A stretch of DNA of 64,000 bases, from positions 2,294,001 through 2,358,000 of the forward strand of contig NC_039515.1 of assembly GCF_003672135.1 (NCBI RefSeq). The letters run 5' to 3'. Position numbers and translations under genes: made by a program. This document shows, piece after piece, positions 11,836-25,642 of the stretch. The notes under the pieces are model-generated. The model saw only the letters and a list, made by a program, of their open reading frames with translations. It was not told where the DNA came from and did no database searches. The DNA is from Ooceraea biroi (lineage: Eukaryota > Arthropoda > Insecta > Hymenoptera > Formicidae). Positions within the stretch are counted from its first letter, which is position 1, and each line of letters starts with the position of its first letter.

Positions 11836-13167
11836 CTTGACATCAGCGACTGCTGTTTATCCTCTCGTGAAGACGTAACTTTCGAAGGTTTGGTTATGAA
11901 CGCATACCTAACCATACCTAACGAGCACACGCTGGCGCGGTGCCATCGCAGTCGCGATTCAATACAATCGATCGTCGTGGCGCATGTTCGACATTTCTCG
12001 AGATTTGAAATTCGGACGACGCAACAACTTTCGTAAGAAAGGAAGAAAGTTTGAAAACAGATCAGAGGATAATCGAAGCAAAGTGCCGAGAATGGAGAAC
12101 ACCAAAATGCATATTTTGCGATAATGCTAACCGTTACTGAATTATTCACCGGAAGCGAGGGAGAAAATCGGAAATTGGAGTCTTTTTCTTTCGGTATTAA
12201 CTATGAAGTATGCAGCTGAAGTGAGTTTCATTTCGATTATCGGACGATAATTGGTCGTCGCTGCAAAGATCTCTGCAGGCTCATTGTCGCGTACACGCTC
12301 GTGGTATTGGCGCAATAGCGGTTTTGCAAGCGGGATTGCGGCATAAAAGTACATTCTTAAAATCATTGTAATAACCGACGCGAGCGATCCACCGCAAGGA
12401 CACGGAATTCCGCGACGCGGCTGTCTTTTTCCTTCTCTCCGCGAAATACTGTGACAAGGCTGTGCCTCGCATTGCAGGTTAATGCACCGACCCGGCGAAA
12501 AACTGTGGCTGCAACAATCGTTGGCTGCGCCGATCCGCATTTCTGCGATCCGTCGAAGCGAAAATGAGGATGAACGTCGACATCAGATTCCCTCGGTGTC
12601 TTGGACGGCGTCCTGGATCGGAAACGTTAAGTTATCGGCTCGTGACGTCACCAGCGATGAACGGACCGAGGTTATGGCATCCTGCAGCTGTAGTGGTAAG
12701 TTTTCTGCATTTTTTCATTCAGAAAAATATAGGAAGAAAGATGGTATATTTAAATGCGCCGTTAAATGTATAATTATGTTATTACATTTAAGAAGTTTAA
12801 AAAACACACATATTGAGAATATTATATATAAATAATTAAAGAAGGAATCAAATCGCAAATTCTGTTCTCAAACATCAAATTGTACCTAATGGTCTGACAT
12901 GGCGCTACATCTCGCAATATTCTTACAGGAATATTAATACGAGAATGAGAAAATTATACGTTTCAATTTTGTTATCAGAAAGATCAGCCTTAATCATGAT
13001 CCCAGACACGAAAAAAAATTTGTATTAAAATTTTCATTAAATATTAAAAGATTTCATAATTAAGTATCGTGCAATATATAAACGCATACATGCGCCGTAG
13101 ATGCAAATAAGCTTATTAAGATGCTTTCGAAGGCTGCAAAAGATGCCATCTAATCTTATCAATAATA
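11836..13167. other. Region between MRPL58 and the mariner, no certain gene
   Basis: The part next to MRPL58 should contain its promoter and 5' UTR. At 12482-12695 there is a GC-richer open stretch on the plus strand ending in a good donor (GTAAGT), and a perfect palindromic CRE (TGACGTCA) lies inside it. No continuation exon was recognised, so no gene is called. 12.7-13.17 kb is AT-rich. Confidence 0.4.
12643..12650. promoter_or_regulatory. Palindromic CRE-type site TGACGTCA
   Basis: Perfect 8-bp cAMP-response-element palindrome within a GC-richer segment about 0.8 kb upstream of the MRPL58 start codon and just before a possible plus-strand splice donor at 12696. Function is inferred from the motif only; an 8-mer can occur by chance. 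Confidence 0.25.
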
Positions 13168-13198
13168 TTGGGTCGTCCGGAAAGTTCGTGCCGATTTT
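13168..13198 (+). repeat. Mariner inverted terminal repeat, 3' end of the element
   Basis: 31-bp repeat starting TTGGGTCGTCCGG. It is the exact reverse complement of 14424-14454, and is preceded by the TA target duplication. Confidence 0.97.
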
Positions 13199-13241
13199 GA
13201 AGGAAAATTCAAAGGCAACATTTTTTTATGTCGATAAATAT

Positions 13242-14276
13242 TTATTGACTTATGTATGCACCGTTTTGTTTCACAACCTTTGTCCATCTTTCACGCAACT
13301 GGAAGATTTTATTCTCCCAGAACTTCTTAGGTTTCTCGGCGAAAAACTCCTCAAGGTGGTTTTTTATGTCGATCAAAGAGTTGAAGTTCTTGCCGCTAAG
13401 AGAATTTTGCAAAGACCTAAATAAGTGAAAGTCTGAAGGTGCAATGTCTGGTGAACATGATGGGTGAGGTAGCACATCCCAGCCAAACTCCAACAATTTT
13501 TGTCGGGTAGTCAAAGAAACATGAGGTCTGGCATTGTCCTGATGGAACACGACGCCCTTCCTATTAGCTAATTCTGGACGTTTTTCCTGAATCGCTGTCT
13601 TTAATTCGTCCAGTTGCGAGCAGTACTTATCTGCATTTATCGTTTGGTTGTGTGGTAGGAGCTCATAATATAGGATTCCTTTCCAATCCCACCAGACACA
13701 GAGCATGACTTTTTTTGGATGAAGACCAGCTTTCGGAGTGGTTAATGCTGGTTCATTTCGCTTACCCCAGGATCTTTTTCGTTCTACATTGTTGTAAATG
13801 ATCCATTTTTCGTCACCCGTCACTAATTGCTTCAAAAATGGTACGTTTTCGTTGCGTTTGTACAGCGAGTCGCAGATGGAAATGCGATCCATTAAATTTT
13901 TTTCGGCTAAATTATGCGGAACCCATACATCATAGCGACTTACGTAACCAAGCTTCACTACATGATCGTGGACAGTGGTTTTCGATATTTTCAGTATCTC
14001 TGCTAATTCACGTGTCGTGTAGCACGGGTTATTCTCGATCAGTGTCTTGATTTGGTTATCATCAGTAGTAGAGGGTCTGCCCGAGCGTTCTTGGTCTTTA
14101 AGGTTAAAATCACCAGCTCTAAACTTAGCGAACCACTTACGTACGGTTCTTTCAGCTAAAGCGCCTTCTCCGTAAACAGAACATATCGAATTTGTTGCTT
14201 GTGAGGCATTTTTGCCTTTCCGGTAATAGAAAAGCATCAAATGTCTAAAATGTTCTTTATTTTCTTCCATCTTCAA
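13242..14276 (-). CDS. Mariner transposase, DD34D type, uninterrupted
   Basis: Single exon, 344 aa plus stop, the normal mariner length. N-terminal residues 1-110 hold the two helix-turn-helix units that bind the inverted repeats (RTVRKWFAKFRAGD, RSGRPSTTDD, TTRELAEILKISKTTVHDH). WVPHNL (118-123) is the conserved linker motif. The catalytic triad is complete: D155 in TGDEKW, D247 in HQDNARPH and D282 in SPDIAPSDFHLF, with 34 residues between the last two. It cuts and pastes the element at TA sites in the nucleus. No stop, frameshift or missing catalytic residue is visible, so the protein is predicted to be active. The exact mariner subfamily was not determined. Confidence 0.96.
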   Translation of the reverse strand: MKMEENKEHFRHLMLFYYRKGKNASQATNSICSVYGEGALAERTVRKWFAKFRAGDFNLKDQERSGRPSTTDDNQIKTLIENNPCYTTRELAEILKISKTTVHDHVVKLGYVSRYDVWVPHNLAEKNLMDRISICDSLYKRNENVPFLKQLVTGDEKWIIYNNVERKRSWGKRNEPALTTPKAGLHPKKVMLCVWWDWKGILYYELLPHNQTINADKYCSQLDELKTAIQEKRPELANRKGVVFHQDNARPHVSLTTRQKLLEFGWDVLPHPSCSPDIAPSDFHLFRSLQNSLSGKNFNSLIDIKNHLEEFFAEKPKKFWENKIFQLRERWTKVVKQNGAYISQ

Positions 14277-14423
14277 AAGAGTACAAAACTGACACGAATC
14301 AATTTATCTGAAACAACTTTTTTCCTAAAGATGCGTTGAAATGTCACCTTTAAGCATATGTATATAAATCGTATGTTTTCAATAACATTGATATATTCAG
14401 ACATGTTCCAACGCCATCTATTA

Positions 14424-14454
14424 AAAATCGGCACGAACTTTCCGGACGACCCAA
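14424..14454 (-). repeat. Mariner inverted terminal repeat, 5' end of the element
   Basis: 31-bp repeat identical, in inverse orientation, to 13168-13198. It is followed by the TA duplication at 14455-14456. The transposase ATG lies about 150 bp inside this end. Confidence 0.97.
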
Positions 14455-17400
14455 TATATACAACATTCGAATATAAATGTTCGTAATTTGAGGTGCCTTG
14501 AACTTTCCACGTGATAAGTTTCACGGAATTTCGTGAAGTCGGCAATCCAGTTGCTCACGACGCTTCGTCGTCGCTAACAATTGATACTACGACCGTTAAT
14601 TGCTGACATTAAGCAGCCTGCGACGGCGATACCGTCCGCGTGCTTTCAATTAATTAAGCGGAACATGTTATACACGTGCAAGCGAGCGTGCGCGCGCTTT
14701 TACATAATATATCGGATCTTAATTCCGCGGATGACGCAACGCCACGTGCGCGCGTCGCGCGTAAGATTTTCCGCGCGCCGTTAGATAACGGGACGGCCGT
14801 CGCGTTGTCGTCGTCGTCGTCGCGCGAATACAACGGATACACGACGCGCGCGTCAGGAAGAAAAGGATTAGCGGATTGCACAATTTGGCGCGTGATCGCA
14901 ACCCGATGGAACGTACGCTCGAACCGCGCATGCATCATGCCTCCTCTCGCGAGCGAGTATCCGCGATCTATGCAGATGCGCGAACAATCGCGCTCGTTAA
15001 CGCTGCTCGACGTGATCCGAGATTGAGCTCGATCGTGACTCGTGGAATATTCGAGATTAAATTCATTCCAACGCGCGAATTATCGTTAGACGCGCGAGCA
15101 GGTTCGGCGAGACAAGCATTTACGTTGAGACGTGTCGCAGATGTAGAAATTTCGTGACGTATTTGATTCCTTCTTCTCGTATTTACTTGGAAAAGTGAAA
15201 TTACTTCAACATTCCTAACGTGCCATCCTCCTAACGTGTCGTGTAATCTTATGACATGTATTTGCGATTTTCCTATCTTTAAATTTTATTACCGCTTTGA
15301 TGACGATTTAGATCAAAATTTTTTGTAGGATTTAAATTCCTTTTGTTGTTATGAAGTTGCCTGATATTTTCTTCACGATCTGATGAGAAGTCTGAAAATA
15401 TTCTTTATTGAGTTAAAAAAATCTAAATCATATCAAATCAAAGTCTGTTATAATTCGAAATTTTCGAAATTTACTATATTTTCTTACATTTATTGTGCTT
15501 AACTGTATCCAATTTTAAATGAAACAAATGGCATTTAATATATTTCTGTCATTTATAATATATTTATGTTAAGCACATCGTTTATACAACGATTCGATTA
15601 ATGCGATTAATTAGCTTTATAAGTTCGCATTAGATGCACAGATAAAACTTGATTAATGTAGTAAACATACGTATAATATCAATTAAATTTTCTTGCCTGC
15701 GAGCACGATTGCAAATGATTAAGTTCTTGGTAGCACATGTCGTTCTCTTCTCGGGCGAGGTGTATAGCTTAGATCCGGTTCCGCGAGCGGAACACGTGAG
15801 AGACGCCTCCTCGCCTGCATAATTGATTACGGGTCCCGTCGGCGATGTACCAGGAACGAGCGCATCACGCGATTAATTAGAATAAGATACAACGAGATCA
15901 TTAATTCATTCGGCATTATCCACTGACAATGTATCAGAAAAATTCATCATTTGCATGAGGAGGATCGTCGCTGGGCGACGCGTGTTATTAACGGGAATCG
16001 TAACCGTGATTTTATCCATCCGACGAGTAACAAGATTGTCAGCCGCATAATGACGCTTAGCAACGAGAGACTCGTTAGCACCGATGACGCCGAAGTGATT
16101 CGTAGAATTCGTTATCTCCGATTTTGATTCATCCTCCGGATCTAATCTCGCCTCTTTGACGAACTGACTTAATCGTGAATCCCGCGGGGATCATCTGAGG
16201 CCCTGAAATTCCGATGGAAATTTTACGCATGATGGTTCACGTATGTTTTGCGCAATATAAATGCGTTTGCCGCTTCAAAATTTAGCTACTTAAACTATTA
16301 GGTCGCTGCATCCTTGCTTATTAGGATTCTCGAGATTTCTTGTAGCATCTTGGATGTAACACACGGATTATCTCGCAAATGTCGTTGAAACGATTTCGGA
16401 ACTGGCGAGCAACTTGGAAACGAGATCGCGCATGCAAAACTATTACACGACTTATCATTGCTGCAACGATACTTTCTCTCTTACAACGATGGAGCGCATA
16501 TATTTATAGAGAACTCGTGCGCGGCGTGTAAAGGAGAAGCCGCGAGGCCGATAAACGCGCGAGCGGCTGTTTGACATTTCTGCGACAAGTTTGCAGGGAG
16601 CAAACTTGTGGACCTCGCAGGAAATGTAGCTTTTTATAATAGGGGTAATAGAATCCCGGTCAGAAGGTCAACTTGTGTCTAGAGGCTGCCTCATTCCTGT
16701 CATATACATATAGTAGTCCTAGAATTATATACGTACAGGCTATATATTTTTGCGAACAAAACGTTTGAAATAAGTTATTATATTACAACATTAGGAAAAT
16801 AAATTGTTAAAAAAATTAATTCTTCTTGTAAAAGTGGAATACATGCAAAAATAATAATTAGATTAAAGTAACAAATAAGTTAACAGTATCAAGCATGATA
16901 CATAAATATCTATATCATACGTGCTAAATATAATTACGTATGTATATATGCAATATATGTTAATAGAAGGTTAAAGTTTAATTAGCACATTATTATGAGT
17001 CTCGAATCGCAGGAGATTTTGAATTTTGTGATGGACCTGACGCGTCCACGACCTCTCATACGTAATAAACTTTTGAGATTCCTTTCAAAACCGTCGTAAC
17101 GATGCAACCAATACCTCGGCTTATATAATCACTACTTTTTCTCTGAATTTCAAAAAAGTATCATCGGTACGTTGCGCGCATATCATTAACTCGATATTTC
17201 GAGAGGCGAACCGTAAAATTTACGTAGGCATTCCTTTCTTTCGTTGCGCACGCATGCAGATGTAAAACGAAATTTATTTTCATAATGATGTTTTCGCCAG
17301 TGCAAGGTGCGTTTGTAAGGAATAACGCGCGGGAGGAACGTTCAATCGATCACGTCTCGCAGCTTTCATAATAGCAATAAAATACAACGAGTGCACTGAG

Positions 17401-20400
17401 ATAAATGTTAAATCCCGGGTCACTTCCGTATTGTAACTTCGCGGTATTACCCGCCTGCGTGGGTCTCATTATGTAATCGTACTTCAGCGTCAGGTTACTT
17501 CGCCGAGCTTAGTACTCCGACGGTTACCCAACGCACGCGTGCGATTATCTTAATTTTATTGTGAAGTTCTCTGATGGTAATGAAAGGGGTAAGCAGTGAA
17601 CACTAATCTACGTTAATCTACCCGAGAGTATCAGAGTTCTCAGTTTCGCTAACTCATTAAGGGGCGCATTCACGCGAATGGGTCTCGTGATGCGAGCCTT
17701 TTGACGGTGGACGTACGCGCCATCGGGGAATCATCAGGAATTTCAGGCACTTTGCGATGCATGAGGTAAACGTCGTGTCGCCGGGGGTCAGCCACGAGGT
17801 CCAGGTCACCACGAATATTCGCTCTTGTGCGCGGGGATAAACGTCGGTTGTATCTTGGCATTAACGGTGCGCTGCTGCCCCTTTTTAGCCGGCGCGTTTG
17901 CCAATCGGGGAATCGACCTTTCCTCAAATTGCAAACGGCGAACGATAGTTGCAGGGGATAATGCCAACGTGACAAAAAATGCATGAAGTACGAAAACAAC
18001 GAGAGGCTGGTCGAATGACCATCCGTCTACTTAGGTAGATGGATGGACAAACAGGACAGACGGCTGGTTTCGGTATGATAATGAAATTCGGGGAATGAAT
18101 CTTTCGCTTCCACGAATCCATTGTCGGTTTTAGACATCTACGTGATGAGGATGTCCTGTCGGTCCTTTGAAGCACTGGACGAAAGTAAATCGGGGGAATC
18201 AGTTTCTGCGAAGCCTGATATTTATTCCGCGAAGTGGCCGTGATCGATTTTGCCGAGCGATCCTCGCAGACCCGCGATTAATCTTTACGATGTGTTTAAA
18301 AATTCAGAGTCAGCGCGGACGAAGGATGGAATTAGCTTTAGCGCATTTTAATTTATGATCGACTCTTGAGTTATGGAGCAATTCTCATGAGAATCTCACG
18401 CGACTGAACTGAGAACGAGAAGGATTATCGAATGAAAAAATCGTTGTTCTTTTGAAAGCTCGAAGGTGCTGCAAAACACCCCAATATCATCGGGAATTCA
18501 GGCGCAGCAGGTAGTTTCCGCGTCATCGCTATATATCAGACGCATTGTTCAGAGCTACATCCTCTTGCAAGTGCCTCTTTATGCACCGGCTTAAGATCGC
18601 GTGTGACATAATTGTCAAGGTTGCCGGCGCGTTATATTATAATATCGCCTGATACGCACGTGAGTACGTGTACGTGTGTATGTATGTAAAATATTATTTG
18701 TCCGAGAAACGCGGCGGACACTTAAATGCGATTATGCGTGGTATATATATGTATATCCGCACATATAAATCCGCAGCGACAAGCGGAGAGAACGTCGTTC
18801 CTTGATTTCAAGTGGGATAAGCTGCGAGATATTTCGAGCGTTGCAGGCTTTCGATAATAATCTTTCCATTATTCGTCATCAAATTCCGTGTGGGATTTCG
18901 CAAATCCTCGCTGCAAGATAGTATAACTTTACTCTGCAAATGACTTGACTTATTATTCGTTGCGCGGCTTTAGTTTTTTGTTCGTTACTGTGACATCTAA
19001 AGTGTCACTGAGTTACCTTACTGTATCCTAGTATAGCAGAAATCAGGAAACCTTTCCATGCGATTACCTTCTTCCCTATTTGGTAATCTTCTATACATAA
19101 TTCTTCTTAACTTGACTAACTGCCGCTACGAGCTACCCTTGAATCTTTAGAAATACTACAGTCTCAAGGATGCAGATCAATTTTAGCATATAAGGTAGAG
19201 AACTTGCTGATTCTTCAGGAGAATCATACTCATAATGCGACGAGAATGATCATCATTGCACATTTGGAAGAATAATCATTGCAATACTGTACTTTCTTAT
19301 CATCACATTATTTTGTGATTAAATATAAAGAGTTTTTTTGTCGAATATTGTGACATTTCTCGACATTATTAGCATTGAAAATTGATGGCGTCAGCAATGC
19401 GGCAGTTCGTGCAACTTTATTGAACATTCTGACGTTAAATCATAATTCAGGAATTTCATCGCGTGTGTTAATACGTAAAAATAAATTCTTGATAATATCT
19501 CATCTTTCTCATTATAATAAATGAAAAACACTAAGAACCATATTTTTTGCTATTCGGACGGAAAATAACAAAACAAGTGATAGTTTCTGAATTATAACGC
19601 GACTACCGGTTGGCTAATCTGTTTCCGCGAAATCTTCGAGAGGTAATCTCGCCGTAAACAACGAGAAGGAAGCGAGCAGGAGGAACCGCATTACCACTTC
19701 TCATATATGGAACTGCAATTTGCGGACAATGTGACCGGTGCCAATCAAGATCAAGATGCACACTCTCTGGCGAGGCAAACAAGATTATAAACGCGTGCTG
19801 CGCAGAGAAGAAGCAACTGCAACCCCGTTGGAAAAATAAAATTCTGTGCGGCCGGATGCGCCGTCTTACGTCTTCATTATGCCGCCTTGCACATTACGCG
19901 ATCCCCGCCCTATAATTCTCATAGAATTTCATGGAAAAAAAATATCGGAAAATTGCATGCTAGGAACGAGCCGTCGCGGTCGGTCGCACCACGAGTCGAA
20001 ATATAAAACCGCGGAGAATAATGAGCGGAGAGGATCAGCGAGATCGGCGGGAGAATGCGGAGAGAAAACGCGACGCGAGCAAGAAGAACAAGAGGAAGAG
20101 GCAACAAAGTGATGGCCATGGCGTCAACGGCGACGGCGGCGGCGGTGACGGTAGGAATACGCGAATTAACTCTCTCATCCTGCTGCGCGGTTGCGTTTAG
20201 CAATGCATCTAGCGCGTATCGCCCGGTGCGCACACATTACGTAGCGTATCTCGACGATCATTAACGACCGATCCTACGGAATGACGAGAACGCGTGTCTC
20301 TCCTCTCCGCGCGGTACTTGCATCACTTGCGCAAGAGACGGTGCTCCCTTCGTTGATGCCTAGCGTTTGCCGCTGTTGTGTGTCTATACCTGATCGAGCC

Positions 20401-23400
20401 TACCTGGCATCGTCGTGAGGGGAAACAGCGTTGACTAATGCGCGCGCGATCACGAGATGCTCCTCTCGCGGGTGCAACCGCTCCGCGCTGCACCGCGCGC
20501 TGCATCGGTCCCTCTTAAGCTCCGTTCACATTATTCGTATCGACACCGGCGAATACTATGCTATGAATATATGCTACGATATATGTGTACTAAATTATAA
20601 AATACTGATTCGGTTGATGACTTAATGGTTTTAATGGTGAACGAAGAAGACGAAGAACGCGGCGGACAAGCAAAGTGTAAATGAATACCGCTGCTTAATT
20701 TTTGTTATGGAAAAGTCAAAGAGAATTCTTGCCGCGTTATTATTGTGTTTAAGAATTAGTCGGACGCTGTGAAATGAGATTTCTCTTATTTAATTAATTA
20801 TTGCACACCGATATTCTCTCGTATCAACCTCCGTTCTCATCAAAAATGCCTCACCCGGAAATAGACATGTATCGTTTCGATGATCCGATATGCCGACACC
20901 TTTTTAGACGACGGTCTGCGCGTGGATAGTATGAATTGAGCCTTAGACGGCGTCGAGAGAACAGCGGCGTTACGAAACAAGGATGTCTGCGGCGGAAAGC
21001 GGGTCAGTGCACGGCTCGTTTGTTTCTTCGTCGGTTCCTGGGTTCCAGCAGATCCCCGTAGGTTCCCGTAGGTTCGCGTTCCTCCCGTTACACACGCAGC
21101 AGTCAGCTTTCACGTCTGGAAAGTTAAAAAAAAACTCTGCAACTAATTTCACAATTATAGTAATATTATAAAATTTTGTTGGCGCGCTAATGACGGCGAA
21201 CTTACCGCGAGATACGTCTTCGCGAGTTCAAAGCGGAACTCGGCGGACGAGGATCATCCGTGAGGGATAATCATCGGTCGAGTTCCGAGAAATTTCGCGC
21301 GGATGCGTGCGCAGTTTCGTAAGCGACCGTGCCCTTTCCGATGCATGTTCATCTGCATTCGCGCGTACGGAATTGGCCGGCGACGATTACAGCACGACGA
21401 TTGGAAGTAAGGCGCGTGTCCTTGCCGTGCACGAACTCGTGTCAGTCCTTGACTAACTTGGAATCGAATTCCTTCGAGAAGGTATTGGCCTCCTTCGGTC
21501 CACGTCGCTTGGGCTTAACAGTTTAACTTGCGTCGTCGCGCCGACTAAACTTTTCCTACAATCTTCAATTTCCGATGTTCCGTCATCGAACGCGAGCGGA
21601 CGTCGAGCATGTTAAATCTTGCATGCGATTTCACGCTCTCGGAGCAGATCTATCACTTCATTAACATTTAGACTGCCTAGCTAACTGTGCAGGTGTGAGC
21701 CCCTGATAATGTTAATTTTGTTTCTTACATTAATATGTATCATACAAATGATATTTTGTTTTATTCTTATTCAGTATCTCTATAAATAGCTAACAAAGAT
21801 ATTTCTGCCTAAGTTGTTAAAATATCGTGCATAATATGGTTGATGGAACCCATGTGGGAATTCGTGTGTCATTCATGTGGTATGTGCGATCGGGTAGTTT
21901 AAGTGTTAATAGCGTTGCATTCTTGGGAGACAAGCGGCCTTTTTGGTGACCGCACTCACGCACGACTGTCCTCTTGAATCTGTATTCACTCAATAATCTT
22001 GTATATAAATTGAACAGGAACTCGTCGAACGATCATGTTTCTCAACTTTAGAATATTGATTGTTTCATAATTAATTTATCTATCAGTGACGTGAGTGATG
22101 ACGAAGAGATCTCCGGAATTGTTGACACATGATGTTGTACATGATGTGCGTAACGATAATTAAGCAATTACTATGGAACAAGAGATGTGTAATGATAATT
22201 CAGCACGTACGCACTTTCTCAGAATTCCTGTTCACCGCCGATGAAAGTAAATCGGGCACGACGTCTGTGGATTGTCGTCCATGCGACACGGCTGATCAAG
22301 CCGGTTTCTAGTAGTCGCGTGACACGCCTCACGTAGATGTTATCGAGTACCCTTCGTTGAAAGTATGCTGTAGCTCCTAGCTGAGTATGACGGGCCACCG
22401 AATGATTATATCTTCGACTATGATATCTTTATTTTTCATTCATAATCAAATTCATAATTGCAAATTATAACATTTTTGCGTTCACATTGATATTAGTTTT
22501 AGCATTATCATCAAGACTTACTAATGAATTAAATGGAAAATTGAATGAATAGAATGGAGTTACTTTCTTCAATGTATGATCACAGACTAGCAAACGCGAT
22601 GTCTCTTCCGGCATTGTGTCTCGGCTTAACACGCAACAATGAATCGATGACGATTTGAAACCTTGAACCGATTTCGATTGTATGGTCGACATCGAGGTGA
22701 CGCCATATCATCGATGATGCATTTGGCAAGGGAGATTGCGAAGGTCCTGTTCACTTGCGAGAGTGCCATGTATTTTCTTTGTTACATTTCGTCATTTGTT
22801 CGTTAAATTCAAGAAGTCTAAAACCACAAATTTCGTAGCCTTTTTAAGTCACTAAAAAACATATTCTGTATCACACAAAATTACTATATAAAAATATTTT
22901 CATTTATCTTAATCTTTGCAGAAAGTTTTAAGAATATTTCTATATACATAGTTTATAAAATTTCTTTACGACATAATTATATGCCAAACGAGTACGAACA
23001 ATAATAAAGAGATATCTCTCGCCTAACTCCTTCTAATGTAATCCTAAGAAACACCGTGTGCATTTAATTTTCTCTCACAAGGATGGCGATTAATCAAATC
23101 CCATGAATGGCAATTAATCAAAGAAGCGTGGAACCAGGAAGCGCGCGTTCGAAGGAAAATTGCGCTCGTAAGTCGATCAATCCAACCCGAGACTTTCGCC
23201 CGACCCGGCCGGCCAGCCGATGATGATGATGATAATCAGCAACGATCGTTAGCATCGCGACGTCGCTAACGCTAACGACTTACGTCTCAACATCGTTACA
23301 CCTTTCGTGATCACAGGGGCGAAAATCGTGAACGTGATTCGTCACGACGCGATGTGGTTCACCCAGTGTGTGGGATATCGCTCTACACACTCGTCATCGG

Positions 23401-23610
23401 ATTATTGAGTAACGCCCGTAGTTACTCTCGCTACTGCTCGCCGTTGATGCGGGTTCGCATGACACACTGACACATAAGTCGAGTTACGGCAGACACGAGA
23501 TTACCATGAGCAAACGCTTAGACAGAGAACGTGAAATGATCGAGTTCTAGCGATTTTTTAAGCCTCCCACCACATTGAGAAGCATGAAATCTTGCAATAA
23601 GCGCTATCCT

Positions 23611-23627
23611 TCTCTCTCTCTCTCTGT
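23611..23627. repeat. Short CT microsatellite
   Basis: A run of CT units ending in TGTTTT. It lies in gene-poor sequence. Confidence 0.7.
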
Positions 23628-25642
23628 TTTCATGTTTCATAAACTGAGGTAACTAATCGCCATTCGTAAGTCTTACTTATCGGACTGTGCTTATGTGAAA
23701 GTGATGTCCTTGTGAAATGAAAAATAGAAATTTCTTATCTAATCTGCTACGTTTAAGATCTACAATGAGCGAAATAGATTTCGACTTTAAAGTCTTCCTA
23801 CTAAATTTTAACCAAACTATAATAATTAAATTTAATGTATTTTTCTCGTCATCAATCTTACAGATAATTTTGCATTTTTCTACGACTAAACGTACAGTAT
23901 CTTGTACTTATCTCGATTAAAAGTGCATAAATATCATTTTCGCTGAATTTATTTGCCATTGTTATCTTTATGGTGGACACGTTGTGGTAATTTGTTAACT
24001 TTCGAGACGTTTAAATCGATTAACGTTTATTGCGGAATGATAAAAGCATGTATAACGATTTAACGTGACATACATAATTCGCGGGACGTTTTGCATAAAT
24101 AAAGTCGCGGTGGAAACGCGATTCGATGCAGGCAACCTCGAAAAGGCGACCTTTCAAGTTTCACTGGGTCATCATCGTAATATTCTTTCTTTTTCTTCTT
24201 CTTCTTCTCTTTCTATCCGGCGCTATCTGAGAAAGGAAATCGGACGCAAAGACGTACTGTCGTTTATATTCGTAAATTAAATTATTTGCTCAGTGAAATC
24301 GGGCAAGATGGTGGCGGCGACTGCCTCATCGATATATCGAGACTCCATGGCTTACTTCTCTTTTTCGTGTGAACGCAGAGCTATATTTTTTGGTATAATG
24401 AGCGTCGCCATAGATCGCGAGCTTCATAACTAAGCAAAGCTACAAAGAGCTCGGTCCATTCTTCCGTATAAAAATAATTTATTGAACAATAAAAAAACAT
24501 GCAAAATGAGAGTAAAAAAATATATGACTCAAGTACTCGAAAGTATAGCAGATTAATAATTTCCACAGAATTAACAAGAGACTCGAATTGATTCATTCTC
24601 TCTCTTTTCCCATTTTTATGTGCAACGTATTTAATGTTTCTCTCATGTCTTTTGCGTGCAATATTTTACTTCGATAGATGCAATAAAATATCGATCTGTG
24701 TATCTATTAACATTTATGCGCAGCATTCATGAGTTTTTATCGCTGTTTTATCGAATTGCGATGAAAGAATTGCGCCAAACGGGAAAAGAAGGTGAGTGGG
24801 CGACTTCTCCCTGCCTCGTTATAACACTTTCACTGGAGATCCCGTGACTCTGTCGTCTCTCGTGGCCCATCCTGCCCTCCTTACGATTCCCTCTTTTCGT
24901 TTCTCGATTTGCATCGATTATCGTTATCCCGATAACCATTCTAATATCGAAGAGATTTGTATATTGCGAGTAAAGATTTCGTTCTTTTATGCAAATATAT
25001 TTCAAGTGGCGGTCCTGGTCGTTAATTGCGTGAATTCGCACGAAACCGAACCAGTTTTTTATTTGAAGGGAGTGACAGTAAACGCGCGCATATACGAGGA
25101 AAGTAAAACTTGTCATTAGGCGACTGTATTTACGCGGGAAATATAGAGATCGTGCATGCCTTTTTGCACTCACTTAACGAAAATTCTGTGACGCGGACAT
25201 TTACGTAAAGCGCGATATTACGTAACGGCAATTGCATAATCCGGGAATCATCTGAAAGCTGTGTTAAGCGCAGATAAATTTTCCTCGCGTTTGCGTTGTC
25301 GCGCAGAACGCGAAAGCGAGCGACGCGTTCCGCGTCACCGTCACGGTTTTCTCGCCAGCTGAAACGTATGTAGTAGTCAGACGTCCCGTCTTTCAGTCCT
25401 CGCGATTTCAGTTTCGCCGCGCGGAATTTATTTAAAAAGATGATATTCCGAATGTCGAAATGTAAAACTCACGACGCGAACGCGGAAGTAAGAGCGTCCC
25501 AAATATGAGACCGACACGGTAATGCACGGCGCATTCGTCGTGCTCGAACTTCGAGATACGGCAGATCGCGAGTGCCCAGGGGCATGCAATTACCTCGATC
25601 TATCTATAATCTCGATTCTATGAACCCGTCAGAGGCCAAACC

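Larger units (their letters stand above)
13168..14454 (-). mobile_element. Intact mariner-type transposon (1,287 bp)
   Basis: Full-length Tc1/mariner element. Inverted terminal repeats of 31 bp are identical at both ends, and a TA dinucleotide flanks each side (13166-13167 and 14455-14456), the expected target-site duplication. Length and structure match mariner (about 1.3 kb, one uninterrupted transposase gene). It is inserted between MRPL58 and the long gene-poor stretch. Perfect repeats and an unbroken open frame suggest recent insertion or ongoing activity. The element reads on the minus strand. Confidence 0.97.

Noticed and set aside
19846..20264. Plus- and minus-strand frames at 19.85-20.26 kb
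   Set aside because: Low-complexity Glu/Arg or Ala/Thr runs in a CpG island, with frames open on both strands at once; no homology recognised.
20983..21171. Short plus-strand frame starting MSAAESGS
   Set aside because: It contains a small local duplication and a poly-A/Lys end, has no domain, and runs into AT-rich sequence with no convincing splice site.
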